From positions 9,365,501 through 9,429,500 of the forward strand of contig NZ_JANADR010000001.1 in the NCBI RefSeq assembly GCF_024199925.1: DNA of 64,000 nucleotides. The letters run 5' to 3'. Under the pieces are notes generated by a model. The model saw only the letters and a list, made by a program, of their open reading frames with translations. It made no database searches and had not been told where the DNA came from. Made by a program: the position numbers and the translations under genes. Positions 53,841 to 63,190 of this stretch are shown here, one piece after another (position 1 is the first letter of the stretch; every line of letters begins with the position of its first letter). Source of the stretch: Bradyrhizobium sp. CCGUVB1N3. GTDB taxonomy: Bacteria; Pseudomonadota; Alphaproteobacteria; Rhizobiales; Xanthobacteraceae.

Positions 53841-53871
53841 CGGTGGTCGGGCCCGACCTCGTGAGTGGAGC

Positions 53872-55818
53872 CTACTGGCGTACGCCTGGCAGCAGCGGCG
53901 CCAGCAGGCCGCGGGTGAAGCCGGGCGGTACGGCATCCAGTCCAAGAACGGTGCTTGCGGCCGGCAAGGCCGCGTCAGCCATCGCGGCGTGGCCTTCGGC
54001 GGATGGGTGCACGGCGCCGCCATAGACGGCGGAAAGCACGCCCCATGCGGCGTCGTGAATGTCGTTCGGCTGGCTCGCGGCGGGCAATCCTTGCGGATAG
54101 GTCATCGCGGCGAAATAGCTGTCATTGGCGTCGCGGATCCAGCGGGCGCGCGGCAGGTAGGCGCGATATTCGGAGGCGCCGCGGCCGCACAGCATCGGCT
54201 GGCTCGCGGCGGTGACGATGTCGGAGTTGAAGCTCTGGCCATTCTCGGCAAAGCAGGCGCGGTCGAATTCGGGGTCGGAGCCGGCATGCGCACAGAAACC
54301 GTGGTCGGCGAACAGACCCTGATGCGTATCGACGAAGGTCATGCGGTCGGATTCGGGATCACGGCACAGCGCGCCTTGCGTGCAGGTCGCGAGCCCCTTG
54401 AGCTGCGGCAGGAATTCGGTGTCGACATAGGTCGAGACGCGGGCGAGGCGTTGCGGATCGGCGTTGAAGGCGGGATGGATGTCGAAGCCGGCGCGGCCGC
54501 CGCGACAGGGCACGCCACCGTCTGCGAGCGCCGGATTGGCGTAGGAGACATAGACGACATGCGAAAGATCGCCGTCGACCAACGGCTTCAGCGCCTCGCG
54601 CAGCTTGACGAAATTCCTAGGCAGCTCGCGCGCAAGCGCATCGCGTGAATCGTCGACGCCAGCCATCACCCCGGAGCGCGTGAACAGCGCGCGTTCGGTC
54701 GCGGTGTCCACGATCACGTCGGCGACGAGGCCGGAGAAATAGACGTCGTTGGCGCCGATCGAGAGCAGCACGAGGTCGAGCTTGCGGTCCGACTGGCGTT
54801 TCTTGGCGGCAGTGAGCGCCTCGCGCAGCTCGGCCACTTGCGCATTGACGCTGGTCTGGCAGGTGCCGCTCTTGCCGGGCGGGCATTCGCGCGCGCGCTG
54901 CGAGCCGAGCAGTCCATCGCTGATGCTCGCGCCGGTGCAGGCGAGCGGCAGATAGGTCACGGCGATGTGGGGATAACGCACCGCGAGCGCGAGCGCGGTG
55001 CGGCTCTGGTAGCTGTAGAGCGAGCGATGGCAGGCGGCATTGAACCAGAGCGCGCCATAGCGCTGCCAGTTGGCGAGCGTGTCCGGCGCCTCGCAGGCCC
55101 GTCCGCCCTTGAAGCCGGCGCGGCTTGGCCGGTAGTACTGTCCGCCGGCAGTGCCGAGATAGGAGCGGAAGCAGAAACCGTCGTCGGACAGCGCGATGGG
55201 GCGGTCCGGATTGCCTTCGCCGGAGGCGATGCTGTCGCCAAGACCCGCAACGAAGATGTCGCGGACCTGGATCTCGGTCTGGATGCGTTGGGTCGGGTCG
55301 GAGCCGGAGGAGACGTCGACGGTCGCCACCGTCTGCCTGCCATAGCGGACGCGCAGGTTCACCGGCTCGGCGCAGTCGAAGGTCGAGGCCTGCGGCCCGT
55401 CGCCGTCATCGAACGACCAGGCGCAGACGGCTCCGACCGGCACGGCGCCGGTCAGGCGCACGGTGACCGGGTGGTCGACTGGCGTGATATAGTTCTCTTT
55501 CACGTTGTCGCGGGTGCAGGGCTGGTTGACCCGGCCCTGAAGGTCAATGCAGAGGCGGTTGACCATGTTGCGGGCCCAGCCGCGGCCCTCGCTCTGCATC
55601 TCCAGCGACTGCTCGGTGGCCAGGATGCTGCGGTTGCGAGCGTTCTCGACATGGAGCAGGAAGTCGCGCTCCTCGCGGAACAGGCGGAAGCGGTTGCGCA
55701 CCTCCCAGGTGATCTGCAAGCTGCCATCCTGCGCGGCAGCGCGTTCAGGCGGCAGAGCGCCGAATACCCCGACAAGCAGGGCGCCGGCGAGGAAGGTGCG
55801 GAGGTCGGTTCGGATCAT
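53872..55818 (-). CDS. Secreted SGNH/GDSL-type hydrolase
   Basis: This protein of about 648 residues has a signal peptide (FLAGALLVGVFGALPPERAAAQ) and an N-terminal beta-rich region with a PKD-like WSFDDGDG stretch (about 40-200). A SGNH hydrolase domain follows: block I GLGDSIASGEGN (nucleophile Ser), block III SIGANDVYFSG, and block V with DxxH, AVHPSAEGHAAMA. Many Cys residues suggest disulfides, in keeping with periplasmic or extracellular location. It would act as an esterase or lipase on an unknown ester. ATG 55818 starts directly at the signal peptide; ATG 55839 is an alternative. It is convergent with the dimethylformamidase gene, 31 bases apart. Confidence 0.83.
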   Translation of the reverse strand: MIRTDLRTFLAGALLVGVFGALPPERAAAQDGSLQITWEVRNRFRLFREERDFLLHVENARNRSILATEQSLEMQSEGRGWARNMVNRLCIDLQGRVNQPCTRDNVKENYITPVDHPVTVRLTGAVPVGAVCAWSFDDGDGPQASTFDCAEPVNLRVRYGRQTVATVDVSSGSDPTQRIQTEIQVRDIFVAGLGDSIASGEGNPDRPIALSDDGFCFRSYLGTAGGQYYRPSRAGFKGGRACEAPDTLANWQRYGALWFNAACHRSLYSYQSRTALALAVRYPHIAVTYLPLACTGASISDGLLGSQRARECPPGKSGTCQTSVNAQVAELREALTAAKKRQSDRKLDLVLLSIGANDVYFSGLVADVIVDTATERALFTRSGVMAGVDDSRDALARELPRNFVKLREALKPLVDGDLSHVVYVSYANPALADGGVPCRGGRAGFDIHPAFNADPQRLARVSTYVDTEFLPQLKGLATCTQGALCRDPESDRMTFVDTHQGLFADHGFCAHAGSDPEFDRACFAENGQSFNSDIVTAASQPMLCGRGASEYRAYLPRARWIRDANDSYFAAMTYPQGLPAASQPNDIHDAAWGVLSAVYGGAVHPSAEGHAAMADAALPAASTVLGLDAVPPGFTRGLLAPLLPGVRQ

Positions 55819-55935
55819 GGCCCGCGCTTTCAACGTCAAAGTTGAGGCGGAAATAAGAGAGGCTTCCTCGCCCGCCCTCGACGTCTGTCTGACCGGTTTA
55901 GCTCTTGCCGCAGGGTTTTGCCGCCGTCCAGCGGC

Positions 55936-57018
55936 TTAGCGCTTGCTGGCCTGTCGCAGCGACCGTTCGCGCTCCATCTGCGTCACCTGCTTGGGCAGGT
56001 TGGCCTGTGCGCAGGCCTCCGCCAGCCGCCGGCGTTCCTGCCACGGCTCCACGACGTTCATCCAGAGCTCGCGCGCTCCCATGATGGAGATGGCGAGGCC
56101 GAACGGGATCATGAAATAGAGGATGCGGAACACCAGGAGAGTCGCCAGGAGCTGCTCGCGGCCGAATTCGGGGAGCGCTACCAGCATGGCGGCGTCGAAC
56201 ACGCCGATGCTGCCGGGGGCGTGGCTGGCAAAGCCCAGCAGCGTCGCCAGGATGAACACCACAGCCAGCGACATGAAATCGATCGGCGGGGTGGACGGCA
56301 CCAGGAGGTACATGGCCAGGGCGCAGAAGCCGAGGTCGACCACGCCGATCAGGATCTGCACGAGCGTCAGCGGCGCCGACGGCAGCACCACCTTCCAGCC
56401 CTTCTGGCCGAGCTCGCGGCGCTTCTCGCCCATCGACAGCCAGACCAGATAGGCGGCGATCGAGGCAAGGCCGCCGAGGGCGATCAGGCGGTTGATCGCC
56501 GAGGGGAGCTGATCCATGGCAGAGGCGGCATCGGGATGGATCGCCATGCCGATCGAGAGCACGAAGATGTTACCGAGCCAGAAGGTGAGGCCGGAGAGGA
56601 AGCAGATCTTTGCGACGTCGATCGCGTTCAGCCCATAATCCGAATAGATCCGGAAGCGGATCGCCCCACCGGTGAAGACGGTCGCGCCGATGTTGTGGCC
56701 GATCGAATAGGAGGTGAAGCTGGACAGCGCTGCGATGCGGTAGGGGACGTGTTTCTTGCCGATCGTTCGCAGTGCGAAGAAGTCGTAGAAGGTCAGCGTA
56801 CAGAAGGCGAAGAAGACGCAGAGCGCCGCAAGGCCGATATTGCCGCGGGGAATCTCGGTTATCGCGGTCAGGATGACGCCGGTGTCGATGCCCTTGAGGG
56901 TGCGCACCAGCGTGGTGATCGCGAAGGCGATGATCATGACGCTCGCGGCAATGCCGAGCCGACGCCAGCCGATCCATCTCTTGAAGCCGCGTTTCAGCGC
57001 GGGCAGCACGTCCTGCAT
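55936..57018 (-). CDS. YbhN/UPF0104 lysylphosphatidylglycerol synthetase-like membrane protein
   Basis: This 360-residue protein has about eight membrane helices and no soluble aminoacyl-transferase domain. The family landmarks are FTSYSIGHNIGATVFTGGAIRFRIYSDYGLN and HAPGSIGVFDAAML. It matches the flippase-like half of MprF (LPG_synthase_TM, YbhN). Such stand-alone proteins are thought to move or bind lipids in the inner membrane, and the substrate is unknown. It lies about 117 bases after the SGNH hydrolase start on the same strand and may precede it in transcription. Confidence 0.85.
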   Translation of the reverse strand: MQDVLPALKRGFKRWIGWRRLGIAASVMIIAFAITTLVRTLKGIDTGVILTAITEIPRGNIGLAALCVFFAFCTLTFYDFFALRTIGKKHVPYRIAALSSFTSYSIGHNIGATVFTGGAIRFRIYSDYGLNAIDVAKICFLSGLTFWLGNIFVLSIGMAIHPDAASAMDQLPSAINRLIALGGLASIAAYLVWLSMGEKRRELGQKGWKVVLPSAPLTLVQILIGVVDLGFCALAMYLLVPSTPPIDFMSLAVVFILATLLGFASHAPGSIGVFDAAMLVALPEFGREQLLATLLVFRILYFMIPFGLAISIMGARELWMNVVEPWQERRRLAEACAQANLPKQVTQMERERSLRQASKR

Positions 57019-57437
57019 TCATCCTCCCGGCGGGGCACACTTAACCATAAAGCCTACCCAATCGAGCTGGGAGCCGATCGAGTGCGATCGTAGCCCGAAG
57101 GTTGGCACCGATCGCAAGGCATATCCTAGTTCCTTAAGGCAAAAACAGCGGTTTGTGCAGCCCTTGACAACGGAAGGTTCTGCGCTGGGACAGCCCTTTT
57201 TGTCATACGTCCTACACATTGCCGCGCGTTAAGGATTACGAGTCGCGGCATTGCCGTATCATTGCCCGCATTTTGCCAAACCGCGGCGCGGTTCGCCTTG
57301 TTCCAGCGCAAGGTTTTCGATCCTGTCGGAACGTCCCTCATGCGTGTCGGTTAGCGCCGCATCAGCAGCCGAACATGGCGCGATAGCGGCCTGCACGCAG
57401 GCAGGCGCCGCTCTGTTCCCGAAGTGCAAGGATTGAA
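57019..57437. other. Divergent intergenic region between the YbhN-type gene and the DUF892 gene
   Basis: About 420 bases with no supported gene. An EcfG-type promoter lies near the right end, listed separately. A TTGACA at 57164-57169 has no convincing partner. I see no repeats or RNA gene. Confidence 0.55.
57328..57352 (+). promoter_or_regulatory. EcfG-type (general stress) promoter
   Basis: GGAAC at 57328-57332 is followed after 16 bases by GGTT at 57349-57352, close to the alphaproteobacterial EcfG consensus GGAAC-N16/17-CGTT. It lies about 85 bases upstream of the DUF892 ferritin-like gene. Genes of that family are typical general-stress targets. Confidence 0.55.
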
Positions 57438-57947
57438 ATGATGGGACTGTTCACCAAGGACATCAAGACCATGAACGACCTGTTCGTGCATCAATTGCAG
57501 GACATCTATTACGCCGAGCGGCAGCTCACCAAGGCGCTGCCGAAAATGGCAAATAAGGCGACCGATCCGCAGTTGAAGCAGGGCTTTTTGACGCACCTGG
57601 ATGAAACCAAGCAACACGTGAAGCGGCTGGAAGAGGTGTTCAAGATGCATGGCGTCGAGGTGAAGGCGATCGATTGCCCGGCGATCGACGGCATCATCAA
57701 GGAAGCCAACGACACCGCCGGCGAGGTCGCCGACAAGGCGGTGCTCGATGCGGCCCTCATCAACGCCGCGCAGGCCGCCGAGCACTACGAGATCGTCCGC
57801 TACGGCAGTCTGATCGCCTGGGCCAAGCAGCTCGGCCGCAACGACTGCGCGGCGGTGCTCGCCAAGACGCTCGAGGAAGAGAAGGCGACTGACAGGAAGC
57901 TGACCTCGATCGCCGAGACCAAGGTGAACCTGCGCGCGGCGAGCTAG
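57438..57947 (+). CDS. DUF892 ferritin-like protein (YciE/YciF family)
   Basis: This 169-residue all-helical protein opens with NDLFVHQLQDIYYAERQLTKALPKMA and continues with HLDETKQHVKRLEEVF and AAEHYEIVRYGSLIAWAKQLG. The spaced Glu and His residues (ExxH-like) are those of the DUF892 ferritin-like fold. Members are induced by stress and stationary phase; their metal and reaction are unclear. An EcfG-type promoter lies upstream and a strong terminator 20 bases downstream, so it is a single-gene unit. Confidence 0.9.
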   Translation: MMGLFTKDIKTMNDLFVHQLQDIYYAERQLTKALPKMANKATDPQLKQGFLTHLDETKQHVKRLEEVFKMHGVEVKAIDCPAIDGIIKEANDTAGEVADKAVLDAALINAAQAAEHYEIVRYGSLIAWAKQLGRNDCAAVLAKTLEEEKATDRKLTSIAETKVNLRAAS

Positions 57948-57966
57948 GCCCCACCTCGCTCGAGGG

Positions 57967-57993
57967 AGCGCCGCGCGCAACGCGCGGCGCTTT
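57967..57993 (+). terminator. Intrinsic terminator of the DUF892 gene
   Basis: A perfect 11-bp GC-rich stem (AGCGCCGCGCG at 57967-57977 with 57981-57991) closes a 3-base loop, with TTTC at its 3' edge. It lies 20 bases after the stop codon. Confidence 0.8.
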
Positions 57994-58087
57994 CGTGACA
58001 GCGCTGCAATCATCATTCGTTCACTATCGAATCATGATGTGAGGCCGAGGGTGTAGTCTTCGCATGGGCTGCAATCGGGATGGCAGC

Positions 58088-59488
58088 ATGCGGACCAATA
58101 TCGCCAATACCAATATCGACTACCCGTCCTCGGGAAACGCACAGCGTTCGCGCCTTGCCACCTCGCTGACGCTCGCCGCGATGAGCCTCGGCTACGGCGT
58201 GGTGCAGCTGGACGTCACCATCGTCAACACCGCGCTGCATGCGATGGGCACCGCGCTTGGCGGCGGGGTGGCCGAACTGCAATGGGTGGTGAGCGCCTAT
58301 ACCATCGCCTTTGCCGCCTTCATCCTGACCGCGGGCGCGCTCGGCGATCGCATCGGCGCCAAGCGCGTGTTCATGGCGGGTTTCGCCCTCTTCACGGCGG
58401 CCTCGCTCGCCTGCGCGCTGTCGCCGAACGCCAGCGTCTTGATCGGCGCGCGGCTGATCCAGGGATTGGCGGCGGCGATCCTGGTGCCGAATTCGCTGGC
58501 GCTGCTCAACCACGCTTATCCGGACGAGAAGCAGCGCGGCCGCGCCGTCGCGGTCTGGGCCGCAGGCGCCAGCCTCGCCTTGACCGCAGGGCCGTTCGTC
58601 GGCGGCGGCCTGATCACGCTGATCGGCTGGCGGACGATCTTCCTGGTCAACCTGCCGATCGGGCTTGTCGGCCTCTGGCTGACCTGGCGCTACACCGACG
58701 AGACCACGCGTTCGCGTGCGCGCGAGATCGATCTGGCCGGCCAGTGCGCGGCGATCGGAGCACTGGGCGCGCTCGCCGGTGCGATCATCGAAGGCGGCGC
58801 GATCGGCTGGAGGCATCCTGCCGTGATCGCAGCCTTCGTCGCGGCCGCTGTGCTGGCCGTGCTGTTCGTCTGGCGCGAGCAGCGCACGGCGCAGCCGATG
58901 CTGCCGCTGTCGCTGTTTGGCAACCGCTTGTTCGCGCTGACCTCGGTCGTGGGCCTGCTCGTGAATGTCGCGATCTACGGCCTGATCTTCGTGCTCAGCC
59001 TCTACTTCCAGGAGGTCAACGGGCTGTCGGCCTGGTGGACCGGGCTTGCCTTCGTCCCGATGATGGGCGCGGTGCTGCCGGTGAATTTGCTGGCGCCGCG
59101 CGTTTCCGAGCGCATCGGAGCTTTCAGGACCATGATCGTGGGCGCGTGCGTCTCGGCGCTGGGCTGCCTCGGCATGCTCGGCATGGCTCCTGGCACGAGC
59201 TACTGGGCGATCGCCGTGCAGATGATCGCGATCAGCGGCGGCCTCGGCCTTTTGGTGCCGCCCCTGACATCGACGCTGCTCGGCAGCGTGGAGAAGGCCC
59301 GCTCGGGCATCGCGGCCGGTGTGCTCAATGCCACCCGGCAGACCGGCAGCGTGCTCGGCGTTGCGCTGTTCGGCTCGCTGGTTGCGGGGAGCTTCATGAC
59401 CGGCCTGCACGCCTCGCTGATCATTGCGGCGGTGGTCCTGCTGCTGGCCGCGACGGCGATCTGGCGTAGCGCGCCAGCCGATGGTTAA
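58088..59488 (+). CDS. DHA2-type MFS drug/efflux transporter (EmrB/QacA-like)
   Basis: This protein of about 466 residues is predicted to have 14 membrane helices. It has DHA2 landmarks LDVTIVNTALHAMG in helix 1, LQWVVSAYTIAFAAFILTAGALGDRIGAKR (motif A) and ARLIQGLAAAILVPNSLALL (motif B/C region). The family exports drugs, detergents or metabolites against protons, and specificity is not predictable. ATG 58088 has a GGGA site about eight bases upstream; ATG 58064 would add eight residues. No regulator gene is adjacent, which is unusual for an efflux pump. Confidence 0.85.
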   Translation: MRTNIANTNIDYPSSGNAQRSRLATSLTLAAMSLGYGVVQLDVTIVNTALHAMGTALGGGVAELQWVVSAYTIAFAAFILTAGALGDRIGAKRVFMAGFALFTAASLACALSPNASVLIGARLIQGLAAAILVPNSLALLNHAYPDEKQRGRAVAVWAAGASLALTAGPFVGGGLITLIGWRTIFLVNLPIGLVGLWLTWRYTDETTRSRAREIDLAGQCAAIGALGALAGAIIEGGAIGWRHPAVIAAFVAAAVLAVLFVWREQRTAQPMLPLSLFGNRLFALTSVVGLLVNVAIYGLIFVLSLYFQEVNGLSAWWTGLAFVPMMGAVLPVNLLAPRVSERIGAFRTMIVGACVSALGCLGMLGMAPGTSYWAIAVQMIAISGGLGLLVPPLTSTLLGSVEKARSGIAAGVLNATRQTGSVLGVALFGSLVAGSFMTGLHASLIIAAVVLLLAATAIWRSAPADG

Positions 59489-59607
59489 CCCCGAGTATGC
59501 TGCCTTGGGCTCACAGCTTTCGTTCACCATGCGCTGAACCAGCATGTAGCCGGTTACCTACTGTCCATCTCTCGCCTCTTTAGTGCAGGCGCCGAAAGGG
59601 GCCTGCC

Positions 59608-62007
59608 ATGTACCAAGTTCTTTATTGCCTGACGGACGAGCATGATTGGGGTCTGGTCGCGCTGGGCGGCGCGGTCTGCCTGCTCGCCAGCGCAGCGGCC
59701 ATCAGCCTGTTTCATCGGGCGCGCGCCACACATGGCTCTGCGCGTCTGGTCTGGCTTGCGCTCGATGCCATCGTCAGCGGCTGCGGCATCTGGGCGACGC
59801 ATTTCATCGCGATGCTGGCTTACGGGCCGGGCGCCGGCGCTGCCTACAACGTTCCGGTGACGGTCCTGTCGCTGATCTTCGCGATCTCCGTGACCTTCGT
59901 GGGCCTGAGCATCGCGGTGTCCTCGACGCGCACGCTTTGGGTCCTCCTCGGCGGTGCTATCGTCGGCGGCGGCGTTGCGGCCATGCATTATACCGGCATG
60001 GCGGCGCTGGAGATGCCCGCGCGCATCGGCTGGGCGAGCGGCACGGTGGCGGCTTCGATCCTGTTCGGAATCGTGTTCGGTGCGGCCGCCATCCATGTCG
60101 CGGCGCGGCGCGACGACCTTCCGCACGCCGTGAACGCTACCGGCCTGCTCACGCTCGCCATCGTCTCGCATCACTTCACGGCGATGGGGGCCGTCGAGCT
60201 GACCCCGGATCCGACGCTCGCCATCAGCGGGCTGTCGATCGCGCCGGCGACGCTCTCCTTGCTCACCGCGAGCGCTGCGGCCGCCATCATCGCCATCGCG
60301 CTCGTCGCCGCCATCCTCGATCGCCGCGCCAAGGGCGAATTGGGGCGCCAGCAGGTCGTGCTCGACACCGCGCTCGAGAACATGTCGCAGGGGCTGTGCA
60401 TGTTCGACCGTGACGGCAAGATCCTCCTGTTCAACGAGCGCTACGCCGCGATGTTGCGCAGGACCAACATGCAGCTCTCCGGCCGCCTGCTGCTCGACGT
60501 GCTGCGCGAAGAGCAGGCACGCGGTCTCTGGCAGGGTGATCCGGACCAGTTCTTCGCACAGCTTGTCGCCGACGCCCGCGACAGCCGCACCACGACCATG
60601 ATCGTCAGCCGGTTCGGCCGTTCGATCCGTGTCGTCAACCAGCCGATGCAGGGCGGCGGCTGGGTCGCGACCTTCGAAGACATCACCGAATGGCTGGCGG
60701 CACAGGAGAAGATCTCTCACATGGCGCGCCACGACGCGCTGACCAATCTGCCGAACCGCGTGCTGTTCCACGAGCAGCTCGAGCAGGGCCTGCGCCACGC
60801 CAGGCCCGGCGACCAGCTCGCAGTGCTGTGCCTCGATCTCGATCACTTCAAGGACATCAACGATTCACTCGGGCATCCGATTGGTGACGCGCTGCTCAAG
60901 GAGGTCGGCCGCAGGCTGGCTGCCTGCGTTGGCGAGAAGGACACCGTGGCGCGGCTCGGCGGTGACGAGTTCGCCGTGGTCCAGCTCGGCAAGGAGGAGG
61001 AAGCGGCGGCTACCGCGCTCGCCGGACGCCTGGTCGAGGTGATCTCTGCGCCCTATCAGATCGCCGACCATCAGATCATCATTGGCGTCTCGATCGGCAT
61101 CTCGCTGTCGCCGCAGGATGGCAGCAATCCGGACGAACTGTTGAAGAACGCCGACCTCGCGCTGTACCGCGCCAAGGCCGACGGTCGCGGCACCTATCGC
61201 TTCTTCGAGACGGGCATGGATGCCCGCGCGCAGGCGCGGCGGCTGCTCGAAATGGATATGCGGGCGGCGCTGGGCAGGCGCGAGTTCGAGCTCCACTATC
61301 AGCCGATCCGCGACGTCGCCAGGGACCGCGTCGTGGCCTTCGAGGCGCTGAGCCGATGGAATCACCCGCAACGCGGCCTGATCTCGCCGGCCGCCTTCAT
61401 TCCGCTTGCGGAAGAGACCGGCCTGATCGTGCAACTCGGTGAGCAGGTGCTGCGCAACGCCTGCACCGATGCGGTCACTTGGCCCGAGGAGATCGGCGTC
61501 GCCGTCAACCTCTCGCCGGTGCAGTTCAAGAACCCGAACCTGGTTGCCTCGGTGACCGAGGCGCTGGCCGCCTCGGGGCTCGCCGCCGACCGCCTCGAGC
61601 TCGAGATCACTGAATCCGTGCTGCTCCAGAACAGCGAGGCGACGCTTGCGATCCTGCACGAGCTGCGCGCGCAGGGCGTGCGGATCTCGCTCGACGATTT
61701 CGGCACCGGCTATTCCTCGCTCAGCTACTTACGCAGCTTCCCCTTTGACAAGATCAAGATCGACCGCTCCTTCGTGTCCGAGCTCTCGACGCGCGAGGAC
61801 TCGATGGCGATCGTCCGCGCCGTCACCGGCCTCGGGCGCAGCCTCGGGATCGCGACCACGGCCGAGGGCGTCGAGAACGATGCTCAGCTTGAGCTCTTGC
61901 GGCGCGAGGGCTGTACCCAGGCGCAAGGCTACCTGTTCAGCGCGCCGCGGCCGGCGTCCGAGGTTGCGATGATGCTGGCGAAGCCCCGCCTGCGCGCCTC
62001 TGCCTGA
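59608..62007 (+). CDS. MHYT-PAS-GGDEF-EAL cyclic-di-GMP enzyme
   Basis: This 799-residue membrane protein has an MHYT sensor (about 1-240, seven helices) with its three motif copies THFIAM, MHYTGM and HHFTAM, thought to bind a diatomic gas through copper. A PAS domain (~250-365) follows. The GGDEF domain (~370-530) has an intact GGDEF at 451-455 but no RxxD inhibitory site before it. The EAL domain (~545-790) has FEALSRWNHP, LEITESVLL, DDFGTGYSSL and TTAEGVEN. Both catalytic cores look intact, so it could make or degrade c-di-GMP in response to a gas or redox signal. Start ATG 59608 has AGGGG seven bases upstream. Confidence 0.92.
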   Translation: MYQVLYCLTDEHDWGLVALGGAVCLLASAAAISLFHRARATHGSARLVWLALDAIVSGCGIWATHFIAMLAYGPGAGAAYNVPVTVLSLIFAISVTFVGLSIAVSSTRTLWVLLGGAIVGGGVAAMHYTGMAALEMPARIGWASGTVAASILFGIVFGAAAIHVAARRDDLPHAVNATGLLTLAIVSHHFTAMGAVELTPDPTLAISGLSIAPATLSLLTASAAAAIIAIALVAAILDRRAKGELGRQQVVLDTALENMSQGLCMFDRDGKILLFNERYAAMLRRTNMQLSGRLLLDVLREEQARGLWQGDPDQFFAQLVADARDSRTTTMIVSRFGRSIRVVNQPMQGGGWVATFEDITEWLAAQEKISHMARHDALTNLPNRVLFHEQLEQGLRHARPGDQLAVLCLDLDHFKDINDSLGHPIGDALLKEVGRRLAACVGEKDTVARLGGDEFAVVQLGKEEEAAATALAGRLVEVISAPYQIADHQIIIGVSIGISLSPQDGSNPDELLKNADLALYRAKADGRGTYRFFETGMDARAQARRLLEMDMRAALGRREFELHYQPIRDVARDRVVAFEALSRWNHPQRGLISPAAFIPLAEETGLIVQLGEQVLRNACTDAVTWPEEIGVAVNLSPVQFKNPNLVASVTEALAASGLAADRLELEITESVLLQNSEATLAILHELRAQGVRISLDDFGTGYSSLSYLRSFPFDKIKIDRSFVSELSTREDSMAIVRAVTGLGRSLGIATTAEGVENDAQLELLRREGCTQAQGYLFSAPRPASEVAMMLAKPRLRASA

Positions 62008-62010
62008 ACG

Positions 62011-62445
62011 TCAGGCCTTGCGGAGCGCGAAATGCGCGCCGCAGAACGCCATCACCGCGCCGAGGCACAGTGCAGCGAGGCCTGCCAGCACGCCGGAGAT
62101 GGTCGGGATCGGGCTTGGTGCGGCGGCCGCCTGTCCGGCGCCGGCGAGCAGCAGCACGCCGACCGCGATCAGGAACTGCCGCATCCTTTGCGGGATCTGA
62201 CCCGAGACGGCGCTCTGCATCAGTGTCGCGGTGAAGTAGCCGCCGGAAAAGCCGACGGTGGCGATCAGCCACCACGCGATCGCCGCACCCGCCGGCATGA
62301 ACTCACGCCTGTCCGAGCGCCAAAGCCCGCCGAGGTCGAGCCCGTAGCGCGCGCCCAGCATGTGCACCGCGAGCGCGAGCAGCACGCCCGCGATCATCGC
62401 GCCGCCGAGAATCAGGTGACGGGGAAAAAAGGTCGTCTCAGCCAT
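62011..62445 (-). CDS. Small integral membrane protein, unknown
   Basis: This 144-residue protein has four probable membrane helices: LILGGAMIAGVLLALAVHML, AAIAWWLIATVGFSGGYFTA, QFLIAVGVLLLAGAGQAAAA and GVLAGLAALCLGAVMAFCGA. ATG 62445 is chosen because the longer open frame upstream overlaps the divergent gene and adds a non-hydrophobic stretch. It ends three bases from the convergent c-di-GMP gene stop. I do not recognise a named family or function. Confidence 0.65.
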   Translation of the reverse strand: MAETTFFPRHLILGGAMIAGVLLALAVHMLGARYGLDLGGLWRSDRREFMPAGAAIAWWLIATVGFSGGYFTATLMQSAVSGQIPQRMRQFLIAVGVLLLAGAGQAAAAPSPIPTISGVLAGLAALCLGAVMAFCGAHFALRKA

Positions 62446-62521
62446 GCCTGATTTGTAGGATGGGTGAGGGCGGTCGCGCAAGCCGATCAGGCCGCGCGCA
62501 GAGTTGATAAGGTCGATCGAG

Positions 62522-63121
62522 ATGTCCGAGGTGCAGGAGGCCGCGCAAGTCACGAGCGAGCAAGGCACGAGCTACGCCTACAAGGCGTCGCTGATCGGCT
62601 CGGCGCACCGCTTCGGGCTGACGGATGAGGGCCTGTCGTGGCAGATCGCGGGCCGTGCCGGCCTGTGGCGCTATAGCGAGATCTCGGCGATCCGGCTGTC
62701 ATACCGGCCGGTCTCGATGCAGCAGCACCGGTTTCGCGCCGATCTCCGCCATGCGGATGGCGGCCGCATCGCGATCCTGTCGACGACCTGGCAGACCGCG
62801 GCGCTGATGGCGGCGCAGGATCACGGTTTTCGCGATTTCATCGTCGCACTGCATGCACGCATGGCAAAGGCGGGTAGCCGCGCCAAGCTGACCGCGGGCC
62901 TCGGGCGCGCCGCCTACTCGGCAGCGCTCGCGCTTCTGGCAATGCTGGCGGTGGCGATGGCCGGGCTTCTCATCCGCGCGGTTGCGACCGGCGAATTCAT
63001 CGGCGCGCTGTTCATCGTCGGCTTCGCCGCGCTGTTCACCTGGCAGATCGGCGGCTTCATCCGGCGCAACCAGCCGCGCAGCTACAGCTTTGATCGGCTA
63101 CCCGAGGCGCTGCTGCCATAG
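62522..63121 (+). CDS. Membrane protein of unknown function with PH-like N-terminal domain
   Basis: This protein of about 199 residues has a soluble N-terminal part (about 20-120). It contains FGLTDEGLSWQIAGRAGLWRYSEISAIRLSYRP, a pattern reminiscent of bacterial PH-like domains. Two membrane helices follow near the C terminus (ALALLAMLAVAMAGLLIRAV and GALFIVGFAALFTWQIGGF). ATG 62522 has AAGG upstream; TTG 62504 is a weaker alternative. It is divergent from the small membrane protein by 76 bases. Function unknown. Confidence 0.65.
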   Translation: MSEVQEAAQVTSEQGTSYAYKASLIGSAHRFGLTDEGLSWQIAGRAGLWRYSEISAIRLSYRPVSMQQHRFRADLRHADGGRIAILSTTWQTAALMAAQDHGFRDFIVALHARMAKAGSRAKLTAGLGRAAYSAALALLAMLAVAMAGLLIRAVATGEFIGALFIVGFAALFTWQIGGFIRRNQPRSYSFDRLPEALLP

Positions 63122-63190
63122 GCACGGCTGCAACCGGCGGTCATCAAACGTGACTTCGCCGGAGCGCGCCCATGTCGCATCCTTGTCGTC

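Noticed and set aside
57164..57200. TTGACA as a housekeeping promoter upstream of the DUF892 gene
   Set aside because: No acceptable -10 element lies at 16-18 bases; the EcfG-type site fits better.
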